DNA of 64,000 nucleotides from Treponema sp. (GTDB lineage Bacteria > Spirochaetota > Spirochaetia > Treponematales > Treponemataceae). The notes under the pieces were generated by a model, which was not told where the DNA came from, searched no databases, and saw only the letters and a program-made list of their open reading frames with translations. Position numbers and translations under genes: made by a program. The stretch lies in NCBI GenBank assembly GCA_017470605.1, contig JAFUYH010000031.1:36481-100480 (forward strand), given 5' to 3'. Within the stretch, counting starts at the first letter, position 1. Each line of letters starts with the position of its first letter. Positions 34,315 through 42,166 of this stretch are shown one piece after another.

Positions 34315-34800
34315 CTAAGCCTGAACTCCCTCACGCCGGTCGCGTTCATCTTCTACATAAACAATGTCATTTTCCTTATATGTTTTAAGGACAAAGTTTG
34401 TTTTTGTGGAACGCACACCTTCCAGAGTGGAAAGTTTTTCGCTAACAAAAAGGGCAACATCTTTAAGATTGTCACCTTCTATCAGAACTTTAAGGTCGTA
34501 ACCGCCGCTCATAAGATAAAGCGACTTTACCTGCGGGAAGCGGTAAATGCGGTCTGCAATGGCATCAAAACCATGTTCCCGCTGCGGCTGTACCTGAATC
34601 TGAATTTCCGCGACAACCTTATCTTTGGCCGCCTTGTCTTTTTCCGGATTTACAATGGCCGCGTACTTGAGAATTACTCCGTCATCTTCAAGCTTTTTAA
34701 TAATCTGCTTAACCTCTTCGACGCTTTTCTTTGTCATCGCAGCAATATCTTCAACAGAAAGCCGCGCATTCTGACGCAGTAAATCAAGTATTTCTTCCAT
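34315..34800 (-). CDS. Lrp/AsnC-family transcriptional regulator
   Basis: From ATG 34800 (GGAG 9 nt upstream) the product has 161 residues. The N-terminal HTH is at about residues 1-50 (MEEILDLLRQNARLSVEDIAAMTKKSVEEVKQIIKKLEDDGVI) and a C-terminal RAM/ACT-like ligand domain follows (GGYDLKVLIEGDNLKDVALFVSEKL). Lrp-type proteins sense amino acids and form octamers. Its neighbour is an aminotransferase, a common target. A promoter TTGTAT-N17-TATAAT lies upstream. Confidence 0.88.
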   Translation of the reverse strand: MEEILDLLRQNARLSVEDIAAMTKKSVEEVKQIIKKLEDDGVILKYAAIVNPEKDKAAKDKVVAEIQIQVQPQREHGFDAIADRIYRFPQVKSLYLMSGGYDLKVLIEGDNLKDVALFVSEKLSTLEGVRSTKTNFVLKTYKENDIVYVEDERDRREGVQA

Positions 34801-34836
34801 AGAATTACGCTCCATTTATGTATTTTAATGTCAAAC

Positions 34837-34865
34837 ATTATACTAGGAAAATCTCATTTATACAA
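34837..34865 (-). promoter_or_regulatory. Promoter of the Lrp gene
   Basis: TTGTAT (34865-34860), 17-bp spacer, TATAAT (34842-34837, perfect), about 36 bp before the ATG. Confidence 0.65.
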
Positions 34866-34898
34866 TAAAATGCTTAGTTCAGAATGCTTAGCCACCGC

Positions 34899-35100
34899 CG
34901 CGGGCAATTATATATATAGGAAAACTGCACGGCATTTACCTATAAATTAAAATCAAATCAATTTTTTTCTTAAATTTTTGGTAAAAATGATTTTTTGCGG
35001 CAATTATATATATAGAGAATTATTTTTTTGTCACTTTGCCGGGGAGTGGCCTACAAAATTGCTATTTTTCATTATTTTGTAGGTCATAAAATTGCCCGCG
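34899..35100. repeat. Block with 17-bp direct repeats and 10-bp inverted ends
   Basis: GGCAATTATATATATAG occurs at 34903-34919 and again at 34999-35015. CGCGGGCAAT (34899-34908) is repeated in inverted form as ATTGCCCGCG (35091-35100), enclosing a 202-bp block that includes the first palindrome of the following array. No gene is visible in it. Confidence 0.6.
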
Positions 35101-35351
35101 CAAGTCACAAAAATAGATGGCAGCCTACTATTTTGCAAGGATTTGTATTTTAGTAGGTCACGGCAGCTGCGGACCAGCCTACAAAATTTACGAAACTCTC
35201 GTTTTTGTAGGCTCCACTATACTATGCCTAAAGAAATGCGGCCTACAATTTTGTTATTTTTCATCATTTTGTAGGCTATTAGTAAAAAACTTCAGCAAAA
35301 GAATGGTGGAGGCGACCTACAAAATTGCAATTTTTCATCATTTTGTAGGCC
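35048..35351. repeat. Array of five ~38-bp palindromes (CCTACAAAAT...ATTTTGTAGG)
   Basis: Units at 35048-35085, 35123-35159, 35176-35213, 35240-35276 and 35314-35351. Each has outer arms of the form GCCTACAAAAT and ATTTTGTAGGC (8-12 bp) and a variable AT-rich loop of 14-20 nt; unit 3 has a perfect 11-bp stem. Unit 2 carries a change in both arms (CCTACTA/TAGTAGG), which preserves pairing. Centre-to-centre distances are 74.5, 53.5, 63.5 and 74.5 bp, close to 7, 5, 6 and 7 turns of 10.6 bp. It ends 28 bp before the ATG of the nuclease-like gene. Confidence 0.75.
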
Positions 35352-35379
35352 GTCATCCCAAAAAACAAGGAGAAAAACA

Positions 35380-36198
35380 ATGAATTACGAACTTTTACCG
35401 CCAGACACACTCACACAAATGATGAAAAAGCGCAAAGAAGAGCTAATTTTTGCACTAAAAAGCATAATTAAATCTCAAAAGAACATTCCCCAAGGTCATC
35501 TTAGAATCGCACGGGATAAAAGCAGCAAAAAAGCACAATTTTACTACATCACAAGTCCTAAAGACAAAAAAGGTAAATACATTCCCTACTCAAACATAAG
35601 TCTTATCAAAAAAATTGCCCAAAAAGATTATGACGCAAAAGCTGCAGCAATACTGCAAAAGCAAATCAAGGTGCTTTCAAAGGCAATTACACAATCAGAA
35701 GAAAAAATCTCAAAACTTTACACTAAATTATCAGAAACCCGCCAGACTCTCATCAAGCCGATAACACTCACAGACAAGCAATTTGTAAATATCTGGAAAA
35801 GTGAGGAATACAAGGGACTGAGTTTTAGAGACGATGCACCAGAATATTACACTACCCGGGGCGAGCGGGTGCGGTCAAAGTCGGAAATAATTATCGCCGA
35901 CACCTTAAGCAGACACAATATCCCCTACCGCTATGAATACCCGCTGGACTTAAAATCAGGACGCACCTTACACCCGGATTTTCTCTGCCTCAACCGGCGC
36001 ACCCGCCAGGAATTCTACTGGGAACACTTTGGCATGATGGATGACCCGGACTATACAGAAAATGCCGTCCTCAAAGTAAAAAACTACAATGAAAACGGCA
36101 TTTTTCCTGGTATAAATCTAATTATCACAATGGAAACTCAGGGCAGTCAAATCAGCACGCCACAAATAGAAAAGCTGATAAATGCCTTCCTTACATGA
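35380..36198 (+). CDS. PD-(D/E)XK nuclease-like protein downstream of palindrome array
   Basis: A 272-residue protein. Residues 1-125 are basic and helical with a coiled-coil-like stretch (about 85-122). The C-terminal half has a nuclease-like order of motifs: GERVRSKSEIIIADTL with E169, TLHPDFLCL with D200, and FYWEHFGMMDDPDY with E215, followed by GIFPGINLIITMET. This fits the PD-(D/E)XK fold, although the usual ExK lysine is replaced by EH. AAGGAG lies 8 nt upstream of the ATG. The gene is alone on the plus strand behind the palindrome array, which may be its operator or its substrate. Function unknown. Confidence 0.68.
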   Translation: MNYELLPPDTLTQMMKKRKEELIFALKSIIKSQKNIPQGHLRIARDKSSKKAQFYYITSPKDKKGKYIPYSNISLIKKIAQKDYDAKAAAILQKQIKVLSKAITQSEEKISKLYTKLSETRQTLIKPITLTDKQFVNIWKSEEYKGLSFRDDAPEYYTTRGERVRSKSEIIIADTLSRHNIPYRYEYPLDLKSGRTLHPDFLCLNRRTRQEFYWEHFGMMDDPDYTENAVLKVKNYNENGIFPGINLIITMETQGSQISTPQIEKLINAFLT

Positions 36199-36231
36199 AG
36201 CAACAGGTATACGCCCTGCCTTAAATTCGCC

Positions 36232-36663
36232 TTAAATTTCTGCTAAATCATCCTGTCCTATCATGCGGATTCTGGCCGCTTCTAACACACGCTCTGTTTC
36301 CGGGATGTCCGTGCAGCGGATAATCATGTAGGCTGAACCAGACTTGCGGCCGGTAAAGCCGTACATATATTCCACATTGCGGCCATTGTCGGCAAGAAGT
36401 TTGAGGATTTTGTTCAGGCTTCCAGCTTCATCTGGAATTTCCACTGCAATTACAGGGGTTGCCTTTACAATGTAGTGGGAACGTTCAAGGGCGGCCTGAA
36501 CCTGCTCGGTGTTGTCTACAATAAGGCGGGCAATTCCAAAGTCGCTGGAATCTGCAAGGCTCATTGCGCGGATGTTGATATTATGTGTTGCCAGAACGTT
36601 TGTCAGTTCCGACAAGGCATTTTTTCTGTTTTCGATAAAAATTGAAATCTGGTTTATTGTCAT
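36232..36663 (-). CDS. Tandem ACT-domain protein
   Basis: From ATG 36663 (AAGGAG 9 nt upstream) the product has 143 residues and consists of two ACT domains: ISIFIENRKNALSELTNVLATHNINIRAMSL (about 4-34) and AVEIPDEAGSLNKILKLLADNGRNVEYMYGF (about 72-102). Such proteins bind amino acids and often accompany paaK and indolepyruvate oxidoreductase genes. It lies downstream of paaK, separated by a GC-rich repeat. It may regulate aryl-acid metabolism allosterically; no catalytic domain is present. Confidence 0.85.
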   Translation of the reverse strand: MTINQISIFIENRKNALSELTNVLATHNINIRAMSLADSSDFGIARLIVDNTEQVQAALERSHYIVKATPVIAVEIPDEAGSLNKILKLLADNGRNVEYMYGFTGRKSGSAYMIIRCTDIPETERVLEAARIRMIGQDDLAEI

Positions 36664-36685
36664 ATATATACTCCTTATTATAGGT

Positions 36686-36780
36686 AGGGGAAAGTCAAAA
36701 CAGCGAAGCTGTTTACCCCTCGCTCGCACTGCGTTGCTCGCTACCCCTTCTAGCGGGGACACCCCGCAACGCCAGCGGCC
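36686..36780. repeat. GC-rich palindromic intergenic repeat, copy 2
   Basis: Shares an identical 27-bp core (36721-36747) with the element at 34194-34290. On its left CAGCGAAGCTG is a small palindrome and on its right GCGGGGACACCCCGC another. It fills the gap between paaK and the ACT gene. Confidence 0.7.
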
Positions 36781-38094
36781 TTACACATCATGCAGTTTTC
36801 TAGTATCAATCACGCGCTTTGCCTTACCTTCCGAACGCTCGATTGTCTTTGGTGCAACGAGGGTAACTTTTGCCTTAATCTGTAGAACGGTAAGCAGGGC
36901 GGCTTCAAGTTTTTTCTGCTTCTGATTTACTTCCGAAACAACGTCGCTGAAGTTTTCGGCAGTCATTTCTACCTTAATTTCAAAGGTGTCGTTGTTGTTT
37001 ACGCGGCCAACGATAATCTGGTAGTTTGCAGGGTAGCCGTTCTGCATGAGAACGCCCTCAATCTGACTTGGGAATACGTTAACTCCGCGGATGATGAGCA
37101 TGTCGTCTGTGCGTCCCATAGGCTTACTCATGCGGACAAAGGTACGTCCGCAGGCACAAGGAGCGCGGTTCAATACGCCAATGTCTTTTGTACGGAAGCG
37201 CATAAGAGGGAAGGCCTGTTTTGTGATTGCAGTGAATACCAGCTCGCCCTTTTCACCATCAGGCAGGCGTTTCCCGGTTTTAGGGTCAATTGTTTCTATA
37301 ATAAAATGGTCTTCGTTTACGTGCATGCCGGCCTGTTCGGCACACTCATAGGCAACGCCAGGCCCCATAACTTCTGTGAGTCCGTAAATATCGTAGGCCT
37401 TGATTCCAAGAGATTTTTCTATGTCGCGGCGCATTTCTTCTGTCCAAGGTTCGGCGCCAAAAACACCGGCTTTAAGGTGAATGTCGTCTGGTGTGAGCCC
37501 CATTTCTTTCAGGGTTTCGCCAAGATAAGCGGCATAAGATGGAGTACATGCAAGCACTGTCGATTTTAAGTCCTGCATAAAGGTAATCTGACGCTGGGTG
37601 TTTCCGCTGGAAATCGGGATTACTTCAAGGCCGAGTTTTGTTGCTCCGCCGTGAACTCCAAAGCCTCCGGTAAAAAGTCCGTAGCCGTAGGCGGTCTGTA
37701 AGACATCATTTTCATCACAACCGATTGCAACCAGCTGGCGGGCAGTACAGTCATCCCAGATGTCCAAATCTTCTTTTGTGTAGCCTACAACAATCTGCTT
37801 TCCTGTAGTTCCGCTCGAAGCGTGAATGCGGACAACCTTGCTCATTGGAACTGCAAAAAGTCCGTAAGGATAAGTCTGGCGCAAATCATCCTTGCAGGTG
37901 AACGGAATCTTGTCCAAATCATCCAAACCGAGGATGTCATCTGGAGTAACGCCTGCTTCCTGGCAGCGTTTTCTGTAATATTCTACATTTTCATAAACAT
38001 GGCGGAAATTTTTTGCCAGCCTTTCGCCCTGGAGCTTACGAAGCTGCTCCAGCGGCATACATTCACATTCTTTCTGATAGTATTTTAAATTCAT
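36781..38094 (-). CDS. paaK: Phenylacetate-CoA ligase (aryl-acid-CoA ligase)
   Basis: I use ATG 38094 (AAGG upstream), giving 437 residues, the normal PaaK length, starting MNLKYYQKECECMPLEQLRKLQ. The adenylation motifs are HASSGTTGKQIVVGYT (about 92-107), YGLTEVMGPGVAYEC (about 238-252), and TDDMLIIRGVNVFPSQIE. It ligates CoA to phenylacetate or related aryl acids with ATP. With IorAB encoded 1.2 kb away it fits either aromatic amino-acid fermentation or, in rumen bacteria, rebuilding of Phe/Trp from phenyl- and indoleacetate. Confidence 0.92.
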   Translation of the reverse strand: MNLKYYQKECECMPLEQLRKLQGERLAKNFRHVYENVEYYRKRCQEAGVTPDDILGLDDLDKIPFTCKDDLRQTYPYGLFAVPMSKVVRIHASSGTTGKQIVVGYTKEDLDIWDDCTARQLVAIGCDENDVLQTAYGYGLFTGGFGVHGGATKLGLEVIPISSGNTQRQITFMQDLKSTVLACTPSYAAYLGETLKEMGLTPDDIHLKAGVFGAEPWTEEMRRDIEKSLGIKAYDIYGLTEVMGPGVAYECAEQAGMHVNEDHFIIETIDPKTGKRLPDGEKGELVFTAITKQAFPLMRFRTKDIGVLNRAPCACGRTFVRMSKPMGRTDDMLIIRGVNVFPSQIEGVLMQNGYPANYQIIVGRVNNNDTFEIKVEMTAENFSDVVSEVNQKQKKLEAALLTVLQIKAKVTLVAPKTIERSEGKAKRVIDTRKLHDV

Positions 38095-38113
38095 AATTAC
38101 ACCTTCACATGTC

Positions 38114-38136
38114 ATTGTCCGGCTTGACCGGACAAT
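38114..38136. repeat. CTTGA-loop palindromic repeat, copy 2
   Basis: ATTGTCCGG-CTTGA-CCGGACAAT, 9-bp perfect stem. Flanking GTC before and CTATT after are shared with copy 1 at 24199-24221, while the inner stem bases differ in a compensated way. The rest of the 38095-38519 gap holds a direct repeat GCAGACTGCAG (38333-38343 and 38348-38358), a TTCGCC-CTCA-GGCGAA hairpin (38215-38230) and no gene I can support. Confidence 0.7.
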
Positions 38137-38519
38137 CTATTTTATTCTGATTTTATAAAAGAAAGGCTACCGTGCACGGCTCATGGAACGCATTGCACAA
38201 AAAAAATAGAGAAGTTCGCCCTCAGGCGAAAAAGAAATTAAAGGAAAAGAAGCGGCTCTTAAGTAAGCCTGTAATTCTTAACATATATTAAAGTTTACCA
38301 CACCTATTAAAATCTGTAAAGAGAAAAAAATTGCAGACTGCAGAGCCGCAGACTGCAGGCCCACAGGGCAAACTTCATGGAAAAAAAAGCGCAGGATTTT
38401 TTGCACAGAATCTAATTGCATCCACTGTTGGCAAGCCAAAAAGCACGCCCCCCCTATGGTCTAATCTTTCTTTTTCTAAAAGATTTGTGCTATAGTAAAA
38501 CAAGGAATTCTAAAAAACT

Positions 38520-39203
38520 ATGACTACGATTCAGAAAATCCTCTTTGAATATCAGGATGAAAAATACGGCGACTTTGCGGCAAAACTTATTCCAACACTA
38601 GCACGGGAGGCCTTTATTGGAGTGCGCTCTCCCTGTTACAAGGAAATAATCAAACGGATAAAAGCACTGCCACCACAAGAGGCCAGGTCATTTCTGAAAA
38701 GCCTGCCCCACAAATATCACGAAGAAAATGCCCTGCACATTGCACTTATCAATAAAATCAAAAACTACGACGAATGCCTTGCGGAACTGGAAGATTTTCT
38801 GCCCTACATCAACAACTGGGCTGTGAGCGATGCCCTTAATCCTCCTGCCTTCAAAAAGAACAGACAGGAGCTGCTGCCAAAGCTGCAGGAATGGATAAAA
38901 GCCCCGGCTCCCTTTACAAAACGAATAGGACTTCTTCTTTTAATGAAATATTTTTTGGATGATGCTTTTAAGCCGGAATATCTGGAGCTTCCCGCCAGCA
39001 TCCGCAGCGAAGAATATTATGTAAACATGATGATTGCCTGGTTCTTTGCAGAAGCCCTTGTAAAGCAATGGGATTCCGCCCTGCCTTATATAACAGAAAA
39101 AAAACTTGCCCCCTGGCCCCACAATAAGGCAATCCAGAAGGCCTGCGAAAGTTTTAGAGTTTCGCCTGAGCACAAGGAATATCTTAAGACCTTTAGGCTT
39201 TAA
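38520..39203 (+). CDS. AlkD-like DNA alkylation repair protein
   Basis: A 227-residue all-helical HEAT-like protein. VRSPCYKEIIKRIK, INNWAVSDALNP (aspartate in the NNWxxxD motif), YYVNMMIAWFFAEALVKQW and APWPHNKAIQKACESFRV follow the AlkD/DNA-alkylation-repair family order. AlkD excises bulky or cationic alkylated bases without flipping. An extended -10 TGCTATAGT and an AAGGAAT Shine-Dalgarno precede the ATG. It is a stand-alone gene between two minus-strand blocks. Confidence 0.85.
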   Translation: MTTIQKILFEYQDEKYGDFAAKLIPTLAREAFIGVRSPCYKEIIKRIKALPPQEARSFLKSLPHKYHEENALHIALINKIKNYDECLAELEDFLPYINNWAVSDALNPPAFKKNRQELLPKLQEWIKAPAPFTKRIGLLLLMKYFLDDAFKPEYLELPASIRSEEYYVNMMIAWFFAEALVKQWDSALPYITEKKLAPWPHNKAIQKACESFRVSPEHKEYLKTFRL

Positions 39204-39263
39204 GGACTCTGTCTTTTATCACATCAGTAAAAGACAAGTCCAATGCTCAAAAAAAAGGAAGAA

Positions 39264-39833
39264 CTATTCCCCGCGCCCCAGCATAAAGGCCTTTTTGTTC
39301 ATCTCCAAAAACTGAGGCTTAACCAGCTTTTCAATGGCAGCCATCCATGCCTCAACCGGGAAGTCCATGTAGCGGGAAAGGCGGCCCATCAAAACAATGT
39401 TTACAGATTTAGCAGTTCCGGCCTGCTCTGCAAGAGTGAGACAGTCCAGGGCATCAACCTTAATGCCAGCCTTTGCCATTGTGCCTTCCAGGTCTTCCGG
39501 ATATTCAGCCGCGCCGGTAATTACAGGCATAGGGTCAATCTTCTGAGTGTTCACAACAATCTGACCGTCTGCCTTAAGCCATTCAGTGTAGCGGGCAGCC
39601 TCTAGCAATTCAAAAGAAACAATAAAATCAGCCTCTCCCTTATCAACGATTGGTGAATAAACCTTATCGCCGTAACGAACGTAAGTTACAACCGAACCGC
39701 CGCGCTGGCTCATACCGTGAACCTCGCTAACCTTAACATCATAGCCCGCATCAAGCAGAACCTGTCCCAAAGTTTTAGACGCAAGCAAGGCACCCTGTCC
39801 GCCCACGCCAACTATCATTATATTTTTTACCAT
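39264..39833 (-). CDS. iorB: Indolepyruvate:ferredoxin oxidoreductase, beta subunit
   Basis: A 189-residue POR gamma-type domain: MIVGVGGQGALLASKTLGQ at the N-terminus, EVHGMSQRGGSVVTYVRYG (the hallmark of IorB), and VSFELLEAARY. With IorA it interconverts aryl-2-oxoacids and aryl-acyl-CoA using ferredoxin. Its ATG overlaps the last base of the iorA stop codon, so the two subunits are co-translated. Confidence 0.93.
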   Translation of the reverse strand: MVKNIMIVGVGGQGALLASKTLGQVLLDAGYDVKVSEVHGMSQRGGSVVTYVRYGDKVYSPIVDKGEADFIVSFELLEAARYTEWLKADGQIVVNTQKIDPMPVITGAAEYPEDLEGTMAKAGIKVDALDCLTLAEQAGTAKSVNIVLMGRLSRYMDFPVEAWMAAIEKLVKPQFLEMNKKAFMLGRGE

Positions 39834-41611
39834 TATAGCGCTCCGAATTTACACATTTGGCTACATACTTTACAACCTACGCAGAGTGTTGCATCAATCT
39901 TAGCCTTTCCGCCCTTCATGCTGATTGCAGGGCAGCCAATCTTCATACACATCTTGCAGCTCTTACACTTGTCCTGATCAACAACCAGCGGAGGATTATG
40001 TTTTACTTCCTTAAGAAGTGCACAAGGTCTGCGGCTGATAATCAGGCTAGGCTCAGCAACCTCCAGCTCTTCGCGAACTGCAGCCTCACATTCTGCAATA
40101 TTGTAAGGGTCTACTACGCGAACGCGGTTGATTCCCATAGCGCGGGCCAGAGCTTCCAAATCAACACGACCGGCAGGGTCTCCATACAGGTTCTTTCCGG
40201 TGGTAGGGTTCTGCTGATGGCCTGTCATACCGGTGATTGAGTTATCAAGCACGATTACAGTTGAGTTAGACTGATTATAAGCAATTGTCGCAAGACCAGT
40301 CATACCCGAATGCATAAAGGTTGAATCACCAATTACGGCAACAGATTTCTTTTCGTTTTCTGCTCCACCCGCCTTATTCCAGCCGTGAAGTCCGCTGAAG
40401 CTTGCTCCCATACAGAGAGTAACATCCATAGCAGAAAGTGGCGCAACCGAGCCCAAAGTGTAACAGCCGATATCACCAAATACAGTAACCTTCAGTTTGT
40501 TGAGGGCGTAGAACATACCGCGGTGAGGACAGCCGGCACACATAATCGGCGGGCGGACAGGAATCTGAACTCCGTCAAGCTTTTTGCCCTGTGGAACCTC
40601 GCGACCAAAAGCAGCAGCCACAAGATTCTGACTGAACTCACCACAGATAAGGAACATATCTTTTCCGTGGATTTCGCACTTAAGGCCAAGTCCGCGGACA
40701 AAAGTTTCAATAATCGGATCAAGCTCTTCAACAACAATCAGCTTTTCAAGCCCCTCAGCAAACTTGCGGATCATATCAGCAGGAAGAGGATTTACCATAC
40801 CAAGCTTCAAAATATTTACAGAATCACCAAGCACTTCCTTTACATACTGATAGCTTGTAGACGAAGTGATGATACCAACCTTGGTCCCTTCGAGAGCCTC
40901 AGGGACCGTAGTATTTGCGGTGGTTGAGCCTGTCGAAACCACCTCCACACGGTTAATTCCCGAAGTCTCACTCCACTTCTCAATCTCCTTCATCCTCTGC
41001 TCAACAAAAGGATGGCGCTTAATTGCGTTGGCAGGAGCCATTACATATTTTGAGATTGTCTTTTCATAAGCCTTGTGCGCAGGCACCACACGTTCACCAG
41101 TTTCTGTAATGCTCTGGCTGTGGGCAACGCGGGTACACATCTTGTATAAAACAGGAGTATCAAACTTTTCACTGATTTCAAAAGCGATTTTAGCAAACTC
41201 GCGGGCTTCATCAGCATCAGAAGGCTCAAGCATAGGCACTTTAGAAGCAATAGCGTGATGTCTTGAATCCTGCTCATTCTGGCTCGAATGCATTCCAGGG
41301 TCATCTGCTACACCAATAACAAGACCGGCATTGACGCCAGTGTAACTCATCGTATAAAGAGGGTCGGCAGCAACGTTCAAACCAACATGCTTCATACCGC
41401 AAAAGGCACGGCGGCCAGCCAGACAGGCACCAAAAGCCGACTCCAGGGCAACCTTTTCGTTCGGAGCCCATTCACAATAGATTTCCTTAAACTTTGCAGC
41501 TTCCTCAGTAATCTCCGTACTTGGAGTTCCCGGATAACTCGAAATAACCTCGCAGCCGGCTTCAAACAAACCGCGGGCGGCCGCAGCGTTACCCAACATC
41601 AGTTGTTTCAT
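39833..41611 (-). CDS. iorA: Indolepyruvate:ferredoxin oxidoreductase, alpha subunit
   Basis: A 592-residue subunit of standard length. The N-terminal half is the pyrimidine/PYR domain (LGNAAAARGLFEAGCEVISSYPGTPSTEI), the C-terminal half the TPP domain (GDIGCYTLG, DNSITGMTGHQQNPTTG). At the C-terminus are two [4Fe-4S] sites: C549/C552/C555/C560 and C577/C580/C583/C587. It decarboxylates indolepyruvate or phenylpyruvate to the acyl-CoA and reduces ferredoxin; the reverse reaction is used for aromatic amino-acid synthesis. A promoter TTTACC-N17-TAAAAT and GAGG precede the ATG. Confidence 0.94.
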   Translation of the reverse strand: MKQLMLGNAAAARGLFEAGCEVISSYPGTPSTEITEEAAKFKEIYCEWAPNEKVALESAFGACLAGRRAFCGMKHVGLNVAADPLYTMSYTGVNAGLVIGVADDPGMHSSQNEQDSRHHAIASKVPMLEPSDADEAREFAKIAFEISEKFDTPVLYKMCTRVAHSQSITETGERVVPAHKAYEKTISKYVMAPANAIKRHPFVEQRMKEIEKWSETSGINRVEVVSTGSTTANTTVPEALEGTKVGIITSSTSYQYVKEVLGDSVNILKLGMVNPLPADMIRKFAEGLEKLIVVEELDPIIETFVRGLGLKCEIHGKDMFLICGEFSQNLVAAAFGREVPQGKKLDGVQIPVRPPIMCAGCPHRGMFYALNKLKVTVFGDIGCYTLGSVAPLSAMDVTLCMGASFSGLHGWNKAGGAENEKKSVAVIGDSTFMHSGMTGLATIAYNQSNSTVIVLDNSITGMTGHQQNPTTGKNLYGDPAGRVDLEALARAMGINRVRVVDPYNIAECEAAVREELEVAEPSLIISRRPCALLKEVKHNPPLVVDQDKCKSCKMCMKIGCPAISMKGGKAKIDATLCVGCKVCSQMCKFGAL

Positions 41612-41649
41612 AACGTCCTCTTATAAAATCAAATTTAAATAATGTTTTA

Positions 41650-41678
41650 ATTTTACAGCGATTTTAAAATATGGTAAA
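41650..41678 (-). promoter_or_regulatory. iorAB promoter
   Basis: TTTACC (41678-41673), 17-bp spacer, TAAAAT (41655-41650). It lies face to face with, and almost completely overlaps, the promoter of the divergent DUF456 gene. Confidence 0.55.
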
Positions 41679-41680
41679 GT
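41652..41680 (+). promoter_or_regulatory. DUF456 gene promoter (leaderless)
   Basis: TTTACA (41652-41657), 17-bp spacer, TAAAGT (41675-41680), then AATTAT and the ATG at 41687. No Shine-Dalgarno. Confidence 0.5.
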
Positions 41681-41686
41681 AATTAT

Positions 41687-42166
41687 ATGAATATGCAGCT
41701 CATTCTGGCTATAATAGCAGGCATTCTCCTTGCAGTCGGATTTTTAGGAACTTTTGTGCCGGTCCTTCCCGGGGCACCACTTGCCTGGGCAGGACTTCTT
41801 CTGGCTTTTTTCTCTGACTATTGCGAAATCAGCATAAAAGGACTTGTAATCACAGGAATTTTTGCAGTTCTTGTATCAGTTCTGGATAATATTTTACCAA
41901 TTTCCATGACAAAAAAATTCGGAGGAAGCAAGGCCGCCGTTACAGGCTCCACAATAGGATTGATTGCAGGATTTTTTATCGGGCCTGCGGGAATCATTTT
42001 GGGCCCTTTTATAGGAGCAATGATTGGAGAACTGATTCACAATCACGGTGACTTTCACGGAGTTTTTAAGGCCGGCTGCGGTGCCTTTGCAGGCTTCATC
42101 ACAGGAACCGGCCTTAAAATGATTTGCGTAATCAGCTTTATCTGGTATTACATAATCAGTTTTTAG
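41687..42166 (+). CDS. DUF456-family membrane protein
   Basis: A 159-residue integral membrane protein with four or five helices, rich in glycine zippers: ILLAVGFLGTFVPVLPGAPLAWAGLLLAFF, then TGSTIGLIAGFFIGPAGIILGPFIGAMIGE and a C-terminal GCGAFAGFITGTGLKMICV. This matches DUF456, of unknown function. It probably has a leaderless mRNA. Its stop codon overlaps the convergent trpB2 stop by 4 bp. Confidence 0.85.
   Translation: MNMQLILAIIAGILLAVGFLGTFVPVLPGAPLAWAGLLLAFFSDYCEISIKGLVITGIFAVLVSVLDNILPISMTKKFGGSKAAVTGSTIGLIAGFFIGPAGIILGPFIGAMIGELIHNHGDFHGVFKAGCGAFAGFITGTGLKMICVISFIWYYIISF

Noticed and set aside
35048..35351. CRISPR array reading of the repeats near a nuclease
   Set aside because: Repeats are long palindromes with variable loops and unequal 16-37 nt gaps, not identical repeats with uniform spacers, and no cas gene is nearby.
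38150..38290. Short lysine-rich open frame ending VILNIY in the paaK-alkD gap
   Set aside because: It lacks an ATG and a Shine-Dalgarno, and I recognise no family; low-complexity A-rich sequence explains the lysines.
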